Part shown: positions 1-12,300 of the stretch, piece after piece
Layout of the letters: each line of letters starts with the position of its first letter
Position numbering within the stretch: the first letter of the stretch is position 1
Assembly (NCBI GenBank): GCA_025331565.1
Contig: JAFREQ010000183.1
Coordinates: forward strand, 248,001-312,000
Length of the DNA: 64,000 nucleotides
Reading direction: 5' to 3'
From: Holacanthus passer
Taxonomy: Eukaryota > Chordata > Actinopteri > Pomacanthidae
The notes under the pieces: model-generated
Told to the model about the DNA's origin: nothing
Databases searched by the model: none
The model's input: the letters and a program-made list of their open reading frames with translations, nothing else
Made by a program: the position numbers and the translations under genes

Positions 1-3000
1 AAGCTGTAGGAGAGATAGATATATGATGGGATATAAAACTAAAATCAAAACTTCTTTCTCCGCATTCAAAAGTGTTTATCATAGCCTCGCAAACCAAAAC
101 CAGATTTTTATATTTGAAGAAAAGACATGAACTATGAACCATACTCTAACGTATATGGATGCATTTTAATCCATAGGAGTGTTAGATGTGGTGTGTGAGT
201 GAAGCAGTGTAACACAAGACCGTGTTATATTACATGGATTATGTTCTTTCTAGTCTCTCCTGACGTTCTTGGCTTGAGCGATTTAATGAGGCATAAATAC
301 AGATGTGTTTTGGTGTATGCTCGTTTATGTTTTCTTCAAGCTATTATTTCCCCTAAGCCTAATGGCCACTAGTAAATTCCTCCGCTTGCCAACAAGATGA
401 CTACATTCATACGCTACAGTTGTAATCCTGCTGTAATTTCATTATTGCCCGTGGCCTACTAATCATGAGATTGAGGTGATACAGGAACAGTTTAAAATCT
501 CACCCGGCTATCAGAGCCAGACTAACAGTCCAATGGTTATCGTGGGAACAAACCGATATTTTGTGAGCGATGTTAAAAGCCCTCCTGCTGTGCGTCTGCC
601 AGTTGGGAGACAGGACAGGCTCCAGTGCGTGCAGAAAATGGAAAATATGCCACATAGTTTCCAAATTATGCTCAGGCTGCGCTCCTTTCCTCCCCTTACT
701 CCCTTCTCCCCTCTGTAGTTTAGTCTGATCCTGTGTTGACTTTTGCCAGAGTCAGTTACCACCAAGAGGTGTCGAGCATGAAAACACACACAAAAAACCC
801 CTATTTGATTTCACCGGCAGGCCAATTAATTCAGTTGACTCAAGAGCCTGCAATTTCCCTGCAATCTTTTTTAGAAAAACAGCATGTTAAAAGGGAAATA
901 ACAAGAAAGAGCAACAGCACTTTGGAACTGTCAATTTGTGAGAGCTGTTTTAGACAGCGTTCATTTGATTTCTCCCAAGTTTTCGTTCACAGTCACAGTA
1001 GATTTTCATACATCATAAACAAGACTGCTAAGACAGATTTTCCTGTAAAAAAAAAAGAAGATAATCAATGTTAAGAGGAATTGAAAAAATCAAACACATA
1101 CAAACAGAATCTGATTTACCACACCTCTGAATTACAGTGAACAGTGTGTTCCTGTAAAGTCCTTTAGAGCAGTTGGGTCTTTTCTTTACATACAGCAGTC
1201 AGGAGGCAAGTAGTACTTACTGTATGCTGAGGTGGTTTGTGGTTTGGTTTCTGACATGGTTATTGTGGTCACAGCGAGAGCGTCTACCCTCTCTAAGTAC
1301 CATAATGTTATTTTTTTTCCCCCCTTACAAGCTTGCATAAGAAGACTATAGCGTGTGCCAGTAAAGACTATGAAGGTGATTAAGGTGATGATTATAAAAG
1401 AAGACAGCTTTTTTTTACCTGCTAATCAATGCTCATCTGTTCCACAATGAAATAGTAATTACTCCCCCGTAATGACTGTAATGTACGTGTCAAAATCAGT
1501 AATTAGGATCCTATCTTTAGCAAAGTCCAGCTAATGACTTTTAGCAATGTTTTCTTCTTCCTGACTGTGGGTTATGGATGTGGAGAGAGTGTGTGTGTGT
1601 TTCCAGTGTATTTTAATCTCTGTTGTTCAGAAGGTAGGGCCTGCATGACATAGTCCATCTGCAGAATGCGTCCCATGATTTCCCTGTTCACTGTTGTTTC
1701 CCAGTGAGCGTGCCAAGAAAAACCAGAGATAATTTAATGCCCATCCCTCGGTTCTGAGTAGCGCTCAGCGAAATAAATGGCTGCGGTTGGTTTGAGGGAA
1801 CACAAATGGGACAGACGGACCACTTGGCCTCACTCGGAGGTAATCCGCAGGGGACCTCAAGTGAATCGAAGTAGCTGAGGTGGAGCCGCGCAAACACTGC
1901 AGCTCTTGTCTGGCCTCCACTGTTGCAGCCAAGGCAGAGCATCCTCGTCCAGTATGAATGCGAGTGTTCATATAGTGTCGTTTTCATCATCAGAAAGTCA
2001 TAAATTTGGCTTATTAGAGAGTTGGAGCAGAGTAGATCGGAAGGAGGTTTTGGTGTTGAGAAAACAAGATGTTCAGGCTTGCAAGCGTGTGGAGGAGCGA
2101 GGAGGCTGGAGCAGTTGGTTCGGGTCGTGCAGCCAAAACTTTTGGGTCATACTCTGGAAAGAATGAGGAGCTCTCTCCCCACTGATCTCAGTCTTGGACC
2201 GGCAGCCATACCACATGACATCATCCAGAGGTTTCCTTGGTATCCGCTGATAGGCTGAATGGTCTGAGCAAGGGGGGTGGGGGGGTGGATTGGACGCGAA
2301 TGTGTGTGGGTGAGCGTGATAAGTTGGAGAGGATAGGTAAGAAAACGTGACGGGCTTGAGAAGAAGAGGATTGAGTTTAGGATGTATTGGAAAAAAAGGA
2401 TTAGAGGTGGAATGAGTGGGGGAGTCGAATGCAATATGATAAGAGTAAGAGAAGCAGTGCAAAGGGGTTGGGAGGGCTTTAATAGGGCTGGGATGAGGCG
2501 AGTTGTGGGGCTCCCATGGTGCAACCAGAGCCAGGAAAAAGTAGTAAAAGCATGCAACACATGAGCTTGATGCTTGTTAAGAGCTTTAATATTGTGATGG
2601 CGTGATGAGTTTTACACATCCTGTTTCCTCATCTTTACCTCTTTAGATTTCCTGCCATTCACTTGGCACCTCTCCTTTACTGTTCTCTCAGTCCTTTGAG
2701 GTAAAGATGGATTCACCTGCAGAGATGCTCCTGATTTACAACAAAGAGGATGTACGGCGGACAAGCTGACACCACTTTCCAGATTTACAGTCCATTTTCC
2801 AAATTCAGAATCCGATTTAAGCCCATTTTGGCCCAGTTTCTGAGCTAGTAGTAAAACTGGTTTGGCTGATGCTGCCAGGCTTTGACGGGGCTTCTGTTTT
2901 ATTATTTGACTCAGTAACTCGGGAGCTCTTGTAAAGCTTTTGAATCAGCGGCTCCACAGTTCAGCACTTTTCGCAAATGTACCTGGACTCTTTGATTTCT

Positions 3001-3519
3001 GTTGTAAAAAACTTTCTAGGTGTCAAAAAAACAGTAACAGGTCTAGCTTGGGTGGTAAATGGATGCATAATGGCTTCTCTCATGGAGCCCCATTAGAGGA
3101 GACTTGGAAATTTGATGCCCTGCTTGGGTCTTCATGAATGGTCTGGTGCAGAAATATGAAGACTCTATTTTCACAAAGCACTAAATTGTATTTTGGTAGA
3201 GTAGATCTGATCTCAAGTGGACAGCTCTGAAAAGCCTTGTAAGTGGTCCCTCTAAATGGAGCTGCAAATTGTTGAGGATGCAGTGAGATTAGATCACTTC
3301 AGACCTTTTCAGGGGTGTGACCACAAATTAGTCCTCGACAGCATTGTCAGACCCAAACATGGCTGAATTACATACAGCAAACAGTTCACACAAGATTTGG
3401 AAGTGTGGACCTCAAACAAGACACAGAATCCACCTCAGTCTTCTCACACTCAGTTTTTTAGGTGTAAAGCTCTATTAGAGGTGTTGCTGTTAGCCTGCTC
3501 TCATTGATAAAAATAGGAT

Positions 3520-3720
3520 GGACAAAATAATAGAAACACCCGTCAGCACACTATGACGCAACACAATTTGACAGCACCCCAAGCTGCAGCCTCCAAAATG
3601 ATCATAAAACAGTTTCAACAAAACTAAACATTATAAGCTTCATGAAGGTAGGATTCATTGCAGGGTTGTTGTTTTAGACTGCATTAGTTTTAACTACCTA
3701 ATAAACAAGCAACTATAAGT
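3520..3720. repeat. dispersed teleost repeat, diverged
   Basis: The segment opens with ggatggacaaaataatagaa, a string I recognise from many fish introns. It closes with an 'aactacctaataaac' tail. It carries no coding sequence. I do not assign it to a named family. Confidence 0.4.
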
Positions 3721-4059
3721 GTATTTTGGTGCATTTTCTTCTGTCGTAACTGTAGTTTTTGCACGAAAGAAATGAACTCAGAGGAGAAGTGATGTATTCG
3801 AGATTAATTTGAGAGGCATTCTGACTCAATGTGTGAACTACAATCTGTCCCAGCTGGATTTAGACATGCATCAGTAATCCAGAAATATTTGCGTACACAA
3901 GTTTTGTGAAGGATTAGTCATCACTGATAATGGATTATTACAGATTCAAGTAGAGATTTTACTGCAGTGTATTTCACTAGTGTTGCCAAAGCATGCAGTA
4001 TTAAATTCTAATGTTCACTTTCCCTATACAGACTTGTGCATTGCTCTAGTGTCATTTCC

Positions 4060-4112
4060 ATGTCATCCCCGGGACCCTGCAAAGGATAAGCGGTTATGGA
4101 TAATGGATGGAT
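4060..4112 (+). repeat. tail of a dispersed repeat ending in a GGAT run
   Basis: The string gaccctgcaaaggataagcg followed by gttatggataatggatggatgg matches the 3' tail of a very common fish repeat, which ends in a short (ATGG)n run. Only the tail is present. Confidence 0.45.
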
Positions 4113-7100
4113 GGTGTATGTCATGCTTCACTGTCAGAACACACTACTTCTATACAATTCAGGCTGCGGATTGGGATGTAGACTTCAGTAGCCCCAGGGA
4201 AGATGGAGTTTCCACCATGGATAATTAAGAGAATTTCTCTAACTCATGTCAGATGTTTGTCTTTCGCCCCCTTATTCCCTCTGTTATTCCTTTACTGTGT
4301 CAGCAAGCACTGAAGTGTGCCCTCAGCACTTTTTTTCATGTAGATTTCAGAAAATGGCCAAGCCAAACAGTCAGAATCTACGTCTGTGAGGTGAGACGAG
4401 CCGCTCTGGTTTCCACTACCCCAAATGAACGGGAAATGGGAATATGGCTGCCCGTGGTCCTTAGAGACGTGGAATTAAAATCTTATACAGATGAGCGTGT
4501 GATGGGGGCTGGGAAGCTGAGGGGTGAAATGACGAGGAGAGGCCGAGATGGGATCCAAAAACAGGACAGAGTCAAAGAGGTGAGGGAATGGTTAAGGTGC
4601 CGTGTAGTGGATAAGTGGGGTGGCAGACGGACCTGTTGCTCTTGGCAGCAGCTCTGAGCGTCGGGATTGAGCTACAGTCTGGAGGGGAAAGTGTATGTGG
4701 GTGAAAATGTGCTTGATGTCTAGTAAAGGTTTCACTCTGTAAATATGTTGGAGTGGAATTTCTTTGTAGGTTTTTCTGCACGTCTGTATGTTCTATGCAG
4801 ACAATGTGTATCTAGTTTGTTTGTGTGTCCTTGTGCATTTTTGTGTGTCCACGCTGATTTATGGCCCCTGTGCAGCAAGCTGACCTCTGCAATGTGTTGT
4901 TTGGTTTTTGTGGTCAGGTTGGAGTTTGCCCAGGCGCTGGGGCTGTCAGTGTGCCGGTGTGGGCTGGCAGTGGGACCCAAGGCCTGGCTCAGAGCTCAGG
5001 GGTGACTGTATAAATACGTTGTGAAAGTAGCTCGCCTTAAAATGCGGCCAGAGCTTAGACCTCCCAGAGTCGTATCCTGCTCTGTGGGGCCCTCCTACCC
5101 ATTTTTTTCTTGCTGACATATGACCAGTAAATTGATGAGAAACTAGACTTGGGTTTTTCCTCTTGAAGCTGTTTTCTTAACATAGTGTAAAGTGTAAAAG
5201 GTAAACAGAGCCATTATCAGGTGTCCCTGGGGATATGAAGAAAAAATGAGCATTGGTTTGTGTAGTTTATTTTGTGCAATGCGCTCTAAGCCCAGCCCCC
5301 CTAAACTGATCAGCAGGGGGTCCTGACATTACCTCAAGACTTTACGCTTATCAAAATCAGGCTTTGTTGAACTCCCTTCACCTCATGCTTGAAGTATGTG
5401 TGTGTATAAAAAAGAGATAAGGCATATACGCCTGCAGTATATTCTGTTACCATTTAGCTGCTTTTGCAGTAATAATTTACCCCATTCATGAGCTTTCTGC
5501 TGTGATGTGATGATTTTTAGAGAGCATCAATATTGCTTTCTTTCCCATGCCTCATATATTTTTACTCAGAAGAGGGAACACAATGAACTCGGTCCACCCT
5601 GCATGATTGTAGGTCAGGTTCAGATGGAGACAAATGTTTGGCTTCATGCTCATTAGAGCACTCTTCTGCCCCCACCTGGACACAACCAGAACATCCAGCA
5701 GGGATAAACATGTGGGGGCCAAACAGGGTGAGGTTGATTGAAAGCCAGAAAGTTGATATGAGTTTAGTAAATAAAAAAAAGAAAGAATGGATCAATCTGA
5801 ATGTTTTCTAAGTGTTATTGATCAGTTTGGATTTGTTCTTCTTCAGTTATCTAGTTCCAAACTGCAGCCCTGTAATCACTCATGCATTCGTGTGCAGTGT
5901 CTTCAACAAGTTCTTTAACATGAAGTATGTGAAGTGAGCACGGCCGTTGATCACAGCCACAGGCAATAGCTTTTCCACCAGAGCTCGACATGCGGAGAGC
6001 ATTGGCCGGGAGGAGAGTCATATTTCAGCTGAGTCCAGGGAGATGCTGACAGCGGCAGCCCTGTTATTGTCTGAAAATTCAGCCTTAAGCACCACTCTGA
6101 TGTGCCACATGATGCTCCACAGTGAAAAATGTCACTGTCCCATCTCAAATAGGAAAGATGATTGCGTGTCTTTTATGGTTCCCCCAGGGGTTTGGGTGTG
6201 ATTGTATAATTCCAGGGTTTTTTTTTCCCTCCTTGGTGTCTCTGTTTGGGTGAGGGATTGGTGGTACTTGTGTGTCTGAGTTTGCACGCGTTGCTGCGTA
6301 TTGATCATTTTTTATATGGCATATTTCAGTCTGCTTTTGTGTCACGTCAGCCTCTGTCAACGTGACTTTTGAGGTGAGGAATAAGCTATAATTCCCTGTT
6401 CTTTTTCAGTGTCTGGTTAACCAATCAGCCTTATCGAATTCTGAATCCCTGACTCTGCACATACAGTGGTTGCAGCGCAGTTCCCTGTCATCGAAATATA
6501 GAGAGGCAGCCTCCATATACGGTAATGGAGTAAATATCTCACGTTTTAATGGGCTGCTGGACTGAGCTGACCATTCTGCGCCAGAATACAAAATGAGAAA
6601 TTTGGCATTAGCATACAGCTGGGGTACAGTATAGGAATATTTACTGCTTCCCTACATCTGTAAAACAGCAGCTTATATAACGTTTGGCACCAGAATCTGT
6701 CGAGCGACGCGTGGTGAAAAGAGCAGCTCTGGCTCAAAGAAAAGGAAATCAGAACCAGCTTTTAGTGGTTGTCACGGCGGATCAAGACTTTGACAATAGC
6801 TTTACTGTGAAGGTGTGCAGTTTGCATGGGAACGCATGTGCTGTGTGGCTTTTGTGTCAACGCAGAAATACTCATGTGTAAAGATGGAGGATGAAAGGGA
6901 AATAAGCAGGCATCCAGTGTTTTTGGAGCTTTACCCAAACTAATAACTAGAAGTGAGGATATCTCAGAGTGTCTCTGCTACATTAATTTTGATCATTCTT
7001 TTTTGCTTCTCTGCTCTTCAAACTAAATCTATGTACAGCTTTAAGTTGCTAGACTGTCCCTCTAAGAGAAAGATGTTTGTTTCTAACTTCTCCTCATCCA

Positions 7101-9247
7101 TCTGTATTTGGTTTTGTGCGGTGCTCAGTGCCTGGCTTCCCTTTTTATAGTCTCGAGCTTTTAACACAGAATACAACTTCAGACGGTTGGAACTGTTGCT
7201 GCTCAGCTCAGGTCCACATTTCCCATCCAGCTTTCTTCTCAGTCTTTTTCCCCTCTCACATGCCTTTGGTTGTAGAGTTAGTGCAATTAAATGCAGCCAT
7301 CAGCTTTTCCAGTCTCAGTGAGATCCTTATACCAGCACACGTTTCTTTCTAGGCTTGCACATACCTCCTCCTTTCTCTGTGTACATGTCACACATCGTTA
7401 AACACATTCTGCTCTCAGTGCTGCGAGGATGCTCTCATTAATGCTTAGGTGTATGATTAATTATCTCATCTTGGTATAATTAGGATCACGCCACTTGTGG
7501 TCAGGATCTACCCTGACATTCCTTTGGCCGCTCTGGGTGATGGAGAAAAGGATCATCAGGGAAAAGAAAAAGGAAAGTTGAAGAATGGCATGTGAATAGG
7601 AAAGCCGTTGCAATGCTCCAGACGGCAGGGCTGTTTTGTCGTACAGAGGGCTTATTCGTTATTGAATGTGACCTCATTTCAAACACTGAATTCCCATCAT
7701 CCCCTTTCAGCGCAGCTGTGAATCACAGTCTTGCCAGGATGAGGGAGAGACAAACTGTCAAACTGATAGCAAGTCAAGGCTCCTTACGGAGCCCGACTTT
7801 TTAAACAAATGGCTCAGAGGTAGCCATTTGAAAGTTTCCTGGGAGCTCCGAGTTCATAGCTGTGTAATGGCCACTCCAGTCCTTCTGTCTTAGAGGAAGT
7901 ACTGGGATTTGTTTTCCTGCATCCACATAAACCCCACTGATAACATAAGCCAAGGACAGAGCAGGAAACATCATCTTGTGGGGTGTTTTGCACGACTTAT
8001 TAAAGGATCTGAGACGGGGAGTTCTGTGTGTTGTGTTCAAGTGTAGCAGTGGGATGGGTGCTTCTCTGTTTAACTGTCACTGCTGCGACCACAAATGCAA
8101 TCCATTTATGTTTGTCAGAAAAGAGAGCTATCCATGGAGAATTTAAAATGGAAAGACATGTTGAGGGATTTTCAGATTTTTGGCAGTTGGACATAATTAA
8201 AAACACTTCAGCCTCTGTGGTGGTTTGTTCCCATAGTTGTGTCGCTGTGTGATTCTCATACCCCCCGAAAATATATTTGTTTCAGCTAAGTTGTCGTTGC
8301 GTTTGATTGATGTGCAATGACGTCACTGGATTTGGAAGTGTGATTAGAACATGTTTGGATAGATACAGTACAGCCTTGTGGTGCCATATGCATTCTGTTC
8401 AGAAACATGTGGCAAACACACACACCCAGCTCCCTATGTAGCCTGGGGATCCTTCTGAGCCTTTTCTTTTTTCCCTCTTGTTTTCTCTCGCTCTTTTTCT
8501 ATCTGTCTCCTCGGTTCTGTCTCTTTTTTGAGTTTTCTCTTTCTTTAAATCTCTCACTCCTGCTACTGTTCCTTCACCATGACTCATTATACTATATGCA
8601 CACACTGCTTTAAGTCAAATGTCTCAGGTCACCAATCAGTAACTGCAGGTCTGCTCATGTTCTCCATGTCGCTCGTGTTAAGTTGATCCATTCGTCTGAC
8701 ACAATCCGCACAAAGGCAGAATCACTCATGTCCCATTCATATCTGGGGCAGGGCTTATTTATGCTGATCCAAATCATTCATCTTGTTAAAGACGCACTTC
8801 TTGTGTGTGCGTGTGCGTGTGCGTATGCGAGGCTGTGGTTGTGTGTGTTTATTTGTGTCATCGTCCGCAGCTACATGAAGTCAGTTGTTCCATGTTCTCT
8901 TGCAGCTCGCCTCTGTTTGCTGTAAGCTTTTTGTCTCACACTCTGTTCTTCAACTCTGATGCGAAACGACACTCTTGGACCTGGGACAAAGTTCTTCATC
9001 ATTTAGTCACTCTTAGATTCCCCTGGCTTGACCTAGTTTCAGAACTGCCTGTTCTGCATGTGGTAATGCTGCACACAGATGTTCACCCTCATCTTTATTT
9101 GTTTATATTCTTTCATTTTTTTCCCCTCTACAGGTCACAGAGTGTGAGATCGACGTCTCTGTCACTGTTGATTGTTTGCGTGTTTATTTACATACATGAC
9201 TTGTGTCCAGTGAGTCTCATGACTTCCTGTTTCTTGTGATTTTTCAG

Positions 9248-9379
9248 GGAGACATCCAGCAGCTAATGATTGTAGCAGACCATCGTGCTGCCTATGACTA
9301 CTGTGAGCACTACAGCCCCGACTGTGAAGTGCCGGTGCCCGACCAGCCTCAGAACCAGGACCCCAACACTGATGAATAC
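9248..9379 (+). CDS. col5a1: col5a1 exon 5: end of TSPN domain
   Basis: This exon has 132 nt in phase 0 (44 residues), with acceptor ttttcag and donor gtgagt. It opens GDIQQLM and contains HRAAYDYCEHYSPDC, the signature end of the TSPN/laminin-G domain in type V/XI chains. It ends in the acidic stretch PNTDEY that opens the variable region. Pro-Asp-Gln-Pro-Gln is closer to remembered alpha-1(V) than to alpha-1(XI). Confidence 0.95.
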
Positions 9380-12300
9380 GTGAGTAATGAGACCTTTCTT
9401 CTCTTCAGCTTTAGGTTTTTTATCTTCTAATATGTTCAAAGTGCAGCTTTGTAAACTCAAGACTCTTTACATTGCCCATTACTAGAGGCAAGAGAACCAC
9501 GTGTCCTCATGGCTTGACCTTACTTAAGGAAGTTCATTTCCCTTAATCCATAATTGTCTCTAATACTCAAATCAGATCTCAGCTGGATCCTGTGCTGAAA
9601 AGAGCCTCTTGGCTTGTGCAAGAGAACTGCACTCTGCCAGAGGAAAGTGCTGACTGAGAAGAACAGGGTTATCAGGCTATGCAGTTAGTTAATAATGTTC
9701 AGGAATGACGCGGTGCCTGCCTAAGCCTGCATCCCTGCACTGTGCCTTTTTCTGCTCTGAATACCAATACAGTGTGTGCATGCTAAATAAAGGTGTGCCA
9801 GTGAAGTGTTTAAAGGTGGACAGGAAGCTCTTCCTCTAGACCTTTTTCCTGGCCCTGGAGCCTGTCTGTTTTCCTGCAAGGCACATGTAACTTGACCTGT
9901 TTTTCATTAAGAAAGCATTGGAAAAGTAATTTGTCATTCAGTTGTAACAAGTTGCAACAGGGAGATACAGCATGAGGTTTCCACAGGTAGAAGGCATTCC
10001 TGTGTGCGTCTGATCGATGGCTCGTCTGTCGCACATTTATCAGCCAGGCCCAGCAGCAACAGAGCAGTGGATCATATTTAAAAATCATGTTTTTAATAAT
10101 TGATAGTATTTTTTTCTCCCTCAGTCACACTCTCTCAGTGTCAGTGCAATGTTTTTGTCTCCTTTAGAACCCAGAGGAGGACAGCTACTATTATGAATAC
10201 CCTTACTATGAGGACGTAGATGGCAAGCCTTTTCAGTCACCATCTGAAGCTGAGACATCAACAAGAGAAGTCAAGGTAATGTATCACAAATGAACGTCAT
10301 ATATCAATGTAAATACAGTCATATTCTTTCAAATGCACCAAAGTAACCATCAACAATATTTTCTATGGCTTACAGGTGACAGATGGAGACACCGTGGTGA
10401 CCACAGTGAAGGAGGTTTTGGCGGGCGGTTCTGCTGACAAAGTGTTGACCTCCATCTCGACTAGCTCATCCTCTGGCGGAGCCGGCCACTCTTCATCGAG
10501 CTCTTCAGGTACTGCCACCGGTGGAGGAGACGCCTATGGAGAAGAGGCCAGCCCTTACGACAGCTATGACAGCTACGGTAACTACGAGACCTACTATGAC
10601 GAGTCCACAGCATCACCTGATGGGGACACCTCTCGACGTGTCACCATCACCAGCACCGGCACCGGAGGTGAGCTGGATCTGGGAGCAGCAGGAAAGATCG
10701 ACTTGGATGCAGGGACCGGAGGCAGGGTCATCACCAGTGGAGGAGGAACTTCAATAACCATCACCAGCAATAAGACATCAGTAGGTTGACGTTAATCACA
10801 CTGACATCCTGACTTAATTTATTGTTGGTGTGACCTGTTGGTCAAATAGATGTATTGATGATCTGTTAAAAAACATTTTAAATCCCATTGTGTACTTTGC
10901 TACATGCAGGTCCTACCTGCACTTACGTGTCACACAAAAGCAGGGCCCTTCCTCATGTTATAATCCACCAATCCACATGGGGGAAGCAAAGCCAATCTGG
11001 ATGTGTTTCAAAAAAGCCACCATAAAAGAACAAATGTTTCTTTTTAGTGAGATGATAGATTAATTGTTTAAGCCATTTTTAGAAGTTACATCTTCTAAAA
11101 ATGTGATAGTAAACTCAATATCTTTGGGTTTTGGACAGTTGATCTTCAAAATAAGATGTTTAAAGACATCACCTTGGAATTTGAGAGGCCTTTTACACTG
11201 TTTCCTTACATTTTATCAATCAAACAATTTATAATTGGCAGATTTATCTATAACAAAAAGAATCTTTAGTTGTAGCCATGATTATTTGTTTACACAGGAA
11301 GTAGCCTCCTTGTTGTCAGTTGCTAATTCAAACAAGCAATGCTGCAAAATTTCACTTTTTCCTTTTGGAGAACCCTTTGCATTGCCCTCTGTGTTGTTTG
11401 TTTCATCCTTTGAATGACTGAATCTCATCTTCCCATCTGTCCTGTAATTTTTAACTATTTATTTAGAATAATATCTGTGTTTTTATAGGTAGTAAGTTCC
11501 TACGATGACTATGGCGATGAATATGATTATGGCGTGGACAGCCATTACAACACTGGTGGAGGCAGCAGCAGTACGGTTCACGTTGGTGGTGGAGGCAGCA
11601 GCAGCAGCAGTACAGTGCACATCGGTGGTGGAGGCGGCAGTAGCAGCTCAGTTCATGTCAGTGGTGGTGGAGGCGGCAGCAGCAGCACAGTTCATGTCAG
11701 TGGTGGAGGAGGCAGCAGCAGCAGCAGCAGCAGCAGCACAGTCCATGCTGGAGGTGGAGGCAGCAGTTCTACTGTCACCGTTGTGGGCGGGGGTGGGTCT
11801 GTGTCCACAGGAGGTGGTTCTGCCTCTGTGGGAGGATCCTCCACCGCTGGAGGTGGATCAGCCAGCGCCGGCACCGGAGCTGGGGGGTCCATCGCCACCG
11901 GAACAGGCCTGGGCATTGAAGGCGAGGGTGACTACACAGATCTGGATGGGTTCAAGGAGGAGCACATCACAGACTACGATTTAGACGTCTATGACACCTA
12001 TGACGACCTGAATTACAACGACAAAGAGAACAAATTGCTGCCTGCTGAGACCGATTCATATTATCAGGTGAAAAATAATGAAAGAACATACTTGTCAAAG
12101 ACATGATCTTGAAGATGAGGAGAGTAGCATGATGAGGGTGATGAAGAGGAGGGGGACTGATTTTGTTTGTTTCTGTGTGTAGGTTGACGGTGCTCGCGGC
12201 GAGAAGGGACAGAAGGGAGAGCCTGCTGTTATTGAGCCTGTGAGTACCACAATTTAAACAACATACTTGAGCAACAGATGTAGGCTGCATGCGCCTGTGT

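Larger units (their letters stand above)
1..9247 (+). other. intron 4 of col5a1 (3' part); no gene seen
   Basis: No exon with collagen or TSPN similarity is visible on either strand, and short open frames here look like chance. The acceptor is ttttcag at 9241-9247. The intron contains dispersed-repeat pieces near 3520-3720 and 4060-4112, described separately. Because the exon at 9248 starts inside the end of the TSPN domain, this must be intron sequence between it and the upstream TSPN exons. Confidence 0.8.

Noticed and set aside
8800..8850. GT-rich run upstream of exon 5 as a possible regulatory element
   Set aside because: An ordinary imperfect GTGT microsatellite-like stretch inside intron 4.
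11505..11984. Ala/Val-rich open frame overlapping exon 8, and a Pro/Leu-rich minus-strand frame (11692-11916)
   Set aside because: Both are shadows of the Gly/Ser codon repeats (GGN AGC read out of frame); they have no start context or splice logic, and the col5a1 frame explains the region.
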